Assembly: GCA_017989775.1 (NCBI GenBank)
Contig: JAGNPF010000086.1
Span: 1 to 6,588 of the forward strand
DNA length: 6,588 nucleotides
Source of the DNA: Flavobacterium sp.
GTDB lineage: Bacteria; Bacteroidota; Bacteroidia; Flavobacteriales; Flavobacteriaceae
Reading direction: 5' to 3'
Shown here: positions 5,310-6,588 of the stretch, piece by piece
Position numbering within the stretch: position 1 is the stretch's first letter
Layout of the letters: the number at the start of each line of letters is the position of its first letter
Translations under genes and position numbers: made by a program
Notes under the pieces: model-generated
The model's database searches: none
The model's input: only the letters and a program-made list of their open reading frames with translations
What the model was told of the DNA's origin: nothing

Positions 5310-5317
5310 CATCAGTA
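5294..5317. promoter_or_regulatory. 24-base dyad straddling the -7 box, candidate operator
   Basis: TACTGAT (5294-5300) and ATCAGTA (5311-5317) are perfect reverse complements with 10 bases between them, and those 10 bases contain the whole -7 box. The arms are therefore one and a half to two helical turns apart, centre to centre, and the right arm covers the expected transcription start. A dimeric protein bound here would block the promoter. Which protein, if any, is not shown; AraC-type proteins usually prefer direct repeats. Confidence 0.5.
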
Positions 5318-5346
5318 AACCATTATAAATTAAAAAAACAACGATT

Positions 5347-5940
5347 ATGAAAAAGATTTCAAAATTTGGTTTAATGTTGGGAGTGACATTATTAACTATG
5401 AATTTGTATGCTGGTACTGTTGATTTTACACTGGATGTAAAAAAAGAACAAGGTAAGATGGTCACTTTTGCTTTAGACAAAATGAACAAAGTTGATTTGT
5501 CCATTTATGACGCAGAAGGTAAAATGATTCACTCGGAAAAAGTGGATGCTCTAAAGAATATGGACAGGACTTATGATTTGAAAGCCTTGCCGGAAGGAAC
5601 TTATTTCTTGGAAGCGGAGTCCGACACCAAAATTTCTCGATACACAATTTCAGTTGTTGGGACAACGGCCAAATTATCGACCAATCCAATTTCAGAGGTT
5701 TACAAACCGACATTTGTAGACAAAGAAGGATTGATACGAGTAAGTTTCTTGAATTTGGACAAATCTCCGGTAAACATCAAAGTTTTCGACAGGGCCAACA
5801 ACGAGGTTTATGACAGTAACGTAATTTTGGATCAAGACGTGAAAAAAGTTTTTGACATCAACGATGTTCATGACGAAGAGTACACTTTTGTGATGACTTA
5901 CAAAGACAAGTCTTATACCAAAACCTTTGCCAGCAGATAA
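5347..5940 (+). CDS. Small secreted protein with two similar beta-sandwich-like halves
   Basis: A 197-residue protein of no recognised named family. A signal peptide is clear (Lys2-Lys3, hydrophobic 8-20, likely cut after Ala22 in LYAG). After it come two comparable halves, about 36-104 and 126-195. Each has a strand like VDLSIYDAEGKMIHSEKV or VNIKVFDRANNEVYDSNV, then a short link ending in D, then LPEGTYFLEAE or VHDEEYTFVMTY. The first half resembles the beta-sandwich of type IX secretion C-terminal sorting domains (YDAEGK, then LPEGTYFL). It sits mid-protein, however, and the true C-terminus lacks such a signal, so I do not call it a type IX cargo. A structural, cell-envelope or binding role is possible; no catalytic residues stand out. 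It has its own promoter with a dyad over it, is divergent from an AraC-type regulator, and ends in a terminator, so it is a single-gene unit possibly under that regulator. Confidence 0.82.
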   Translation: MKKISKFGLMLGVTLLTMNLYAGTVDFTLDVKKEQGKMVTFALDKMNKVDLSIYDAEGKMIHSEKVDALKNMDRTYDLKALPEGTYFLEAESDTKISRYTISVVGTTAKLSTNPISEVYKPTFVDKEGLIRVSFLNLDKSPVNIKVFDRANNEVYDSNVILDQDVKKVFDINDVHDEEYTFVMTYKDKSYTKTFASR

Positions 5941-5960
5941 TTGAATCCACGGGATTATTG

Positions 5961-5993
5961 AAGAACAGCTCTACTTTTGGGGCTGTTTTTTTT
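5961..5993 (+). terminator. Intrinsic terminator of the gene at 5347
   Basis: AACAGCTC (5964-5971) pairs with GGGCTGTT (5980-5987) around an 8-base loop, with one G-T wobble, and the A-rich left flank can extend pairing into the T-run. Eight T residues lie at 5986-5993. It begins about 20 bases after the stop codon and ends 2 bases before the stop of the convergent gene. On the minus strand the stem is followed only by TTCTTC, so any action for that gene would be weak. Confidence 0.85.
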
Positions 5994-5995
5994 AT

Positions 5996-6588
5996 CTACA
6001 GGTTTCCCAGAATCTTGTCCATAATCCAACTGGTCCTCACGGCCGAAAAATCGGCAGAAGGATGCTGGCTGTTGCCCAAAAGATGTTCCCGAATCCGTTC
6101 TACGTGGTGCAATTGCACATTTTCTGGATGTTCGATAAAGAGTTCGGTTTCGCCTTCGTCATTGGAAAGAATAATAGCATCATTTTCGAAAATGGAAAAA
6201 TTGATTTTTCCTTTACTACCAGTAATTTCTACAATATCTTCGCGTTTATGGCTTCCAAAATTCCAGTTGCCGTTTCCCGTGACACCCGATTCGTGAAGCC
6301 AGCAAGCGGTGATGGCATCCTTGGCCGAATACAATCCTTGTTGGTTCAAACTATAACCCGAAACCTCCTTGATGTCTCCCAAAAGGAAGGTGAACAAGTC
6401 CAATCCGTGACTGGCCAAATCATCAAAATAACCTCCCGGAGCTACTTTTGCATCAGTGCGCCAATTGTATTCTCGCGACAAATCCTGGGCTGAAGCCGAT
6501 TTGGTCAAATTCCATCGAATAGTTCTTACTTCTCCAATTTTATTGTCGTCAAGCCAAGTTTTTATTTGTTCGAAACGGGGCAAAGTTC
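5996..6588 (-). CDS. Gfo/Idh/MocA-family oxidoreductase, C-terminal part (runs off right edge)
   Basis: The last 196 or so codons of a gene that continues past the window; the frame is open to the edge, so the TTG at 6583 is internal and not a start. The visible part is the C-terminal alpha/beta substrate domain of the family. VAPGGYFDDLASHGLDLFTFLLGDIKEV is the characteristic motif, in which the His of ASHG (residue 59 counted from that TTG) and the acidic residues near it line the active site. A beta-sheet follows with strands such as EDIVEITGSKGKINFSIFEND. The missing half should carry the Rossmann NAD(P)-binding fold. Family members oxidise or reduce sugars, inositols and related compounds; the substrate cannot be read from this fragment. 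The C-terminus is intact, ending DKILGNL. The gene converges on the secreted-protein gene at 5347. Confidence 0.88.
   Translation of the reverse strand, partial: TLPRFEQIKTWLDDNKIGEVRTIRWNLTKSASAQDLSREYNWRTDAKVAPGGYFDDLASHGLDLFTFLLGDIKEVSGYSLNQQGLYSAKDAITACWLHESGVTGNGNWNFGSHKREDIVEITGSKGKINFSIFENDAIILSNDEGETELFIEHPENVQLHHVERIREHLLGNSQHPSADFSAVRTSWIMDKILGNL

Noticed and set aside
5944..5956. Small hairpin AATCC-ACG-GGATT just after the gene at 5347
   Set aside because: Only 5 bp with no T-run; the stronger hairpin at 5961-5993 is the terminator.
6062..6493. Open frame of 143 codons on the plus strand
   Set aside because: It is antisense to the Gfo/Idh/MocA oxidoreductase, whose family motifs are unmistakable.
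6581..6583. TTG as start codon of the rightmost gene
   Set aside because: The frame stays open to the window edge, and the family needs an N-terminal NAD(P)-binding domain that lies outside; the TTG is an internal leucine codon.

Overview
The window looks like chromosomal DNA from a Bacteroidota bacterium, most likely a Flavobacterium-like member of the Flavobacteriia. Three things point there. The best promoter (TTG-N18-TATCTTTG before the gene at 5347) has the Bacteroidota -33/-7 form. Clear Shine-Dalgarno sequences are missing in front of most genes. The secreted proteins and dispersed-repeat-like intergenic hairpins are also of the flavobacterial kind. This is inference from sequence; no 16S gene or other marker is present.

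Left part (1-3214), all genes on the minus strand. Reading in the direction of transcription, a cytoplasmic DsbA-family FrnE-like thiol oxidoreductase comes first (3214-2486). A 218-base gap packed with repeat-like inverted sequences follows. Next is a complete translesion polymerase V module, with the polymerase subunit umuC first (2267-993) and the self-cleaving subunit umuD second (1002-562), overlapping by 10 bases. This is the reverse of the E. coli umuDC order. After a 181-base AT-rich gap comes a toxin-antitoxin pair: a RelE/HigB-type toxin with a TTG start (380-42), overlapping by 19 bases an antitoxin gene of which only the first 20 codons are in the window (60-1). The toxin-antitoxin end has visibly lower GC than the polymerase genes.

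Middle (3215-4290). A roughly 390-base gap between divergent genes holds the frnE leader and a pair of short hairpins with identical GGA loops. Then comes a plus-strand gene (3606-4208) for a secreted protein of unknown function with four short repeats, closed by a strong UUCG-loop terminator.

Right part (4291-6588). An AraC-family regulator (minus) and a small secreted protein with two similar beta-sandwich-like halves (plus) are transcribed divergently. The 183 bases between them hold the best promoter in the window, a 24-base dyad straddling its -7 box, and helically phased AAATTAAC repeats that could be operator sites. The secreted gene ends in a clear terminator only 2 bases from the stop of a convergent Gfo/Idh/MocA-family oxidoreductase, which runs off the right edge.

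No CRISPR array, rRNA, tRNA, insertion sequence or prophage gene was seen. The genes are largely recognisable families. The points most worth a second look are the reversed umuC-umuD order, the FrnE CX4C tail, the repeat-rich gaps, the repeat-bearing secreted protein, and the promoter dyad next to the AraC-type regulator.
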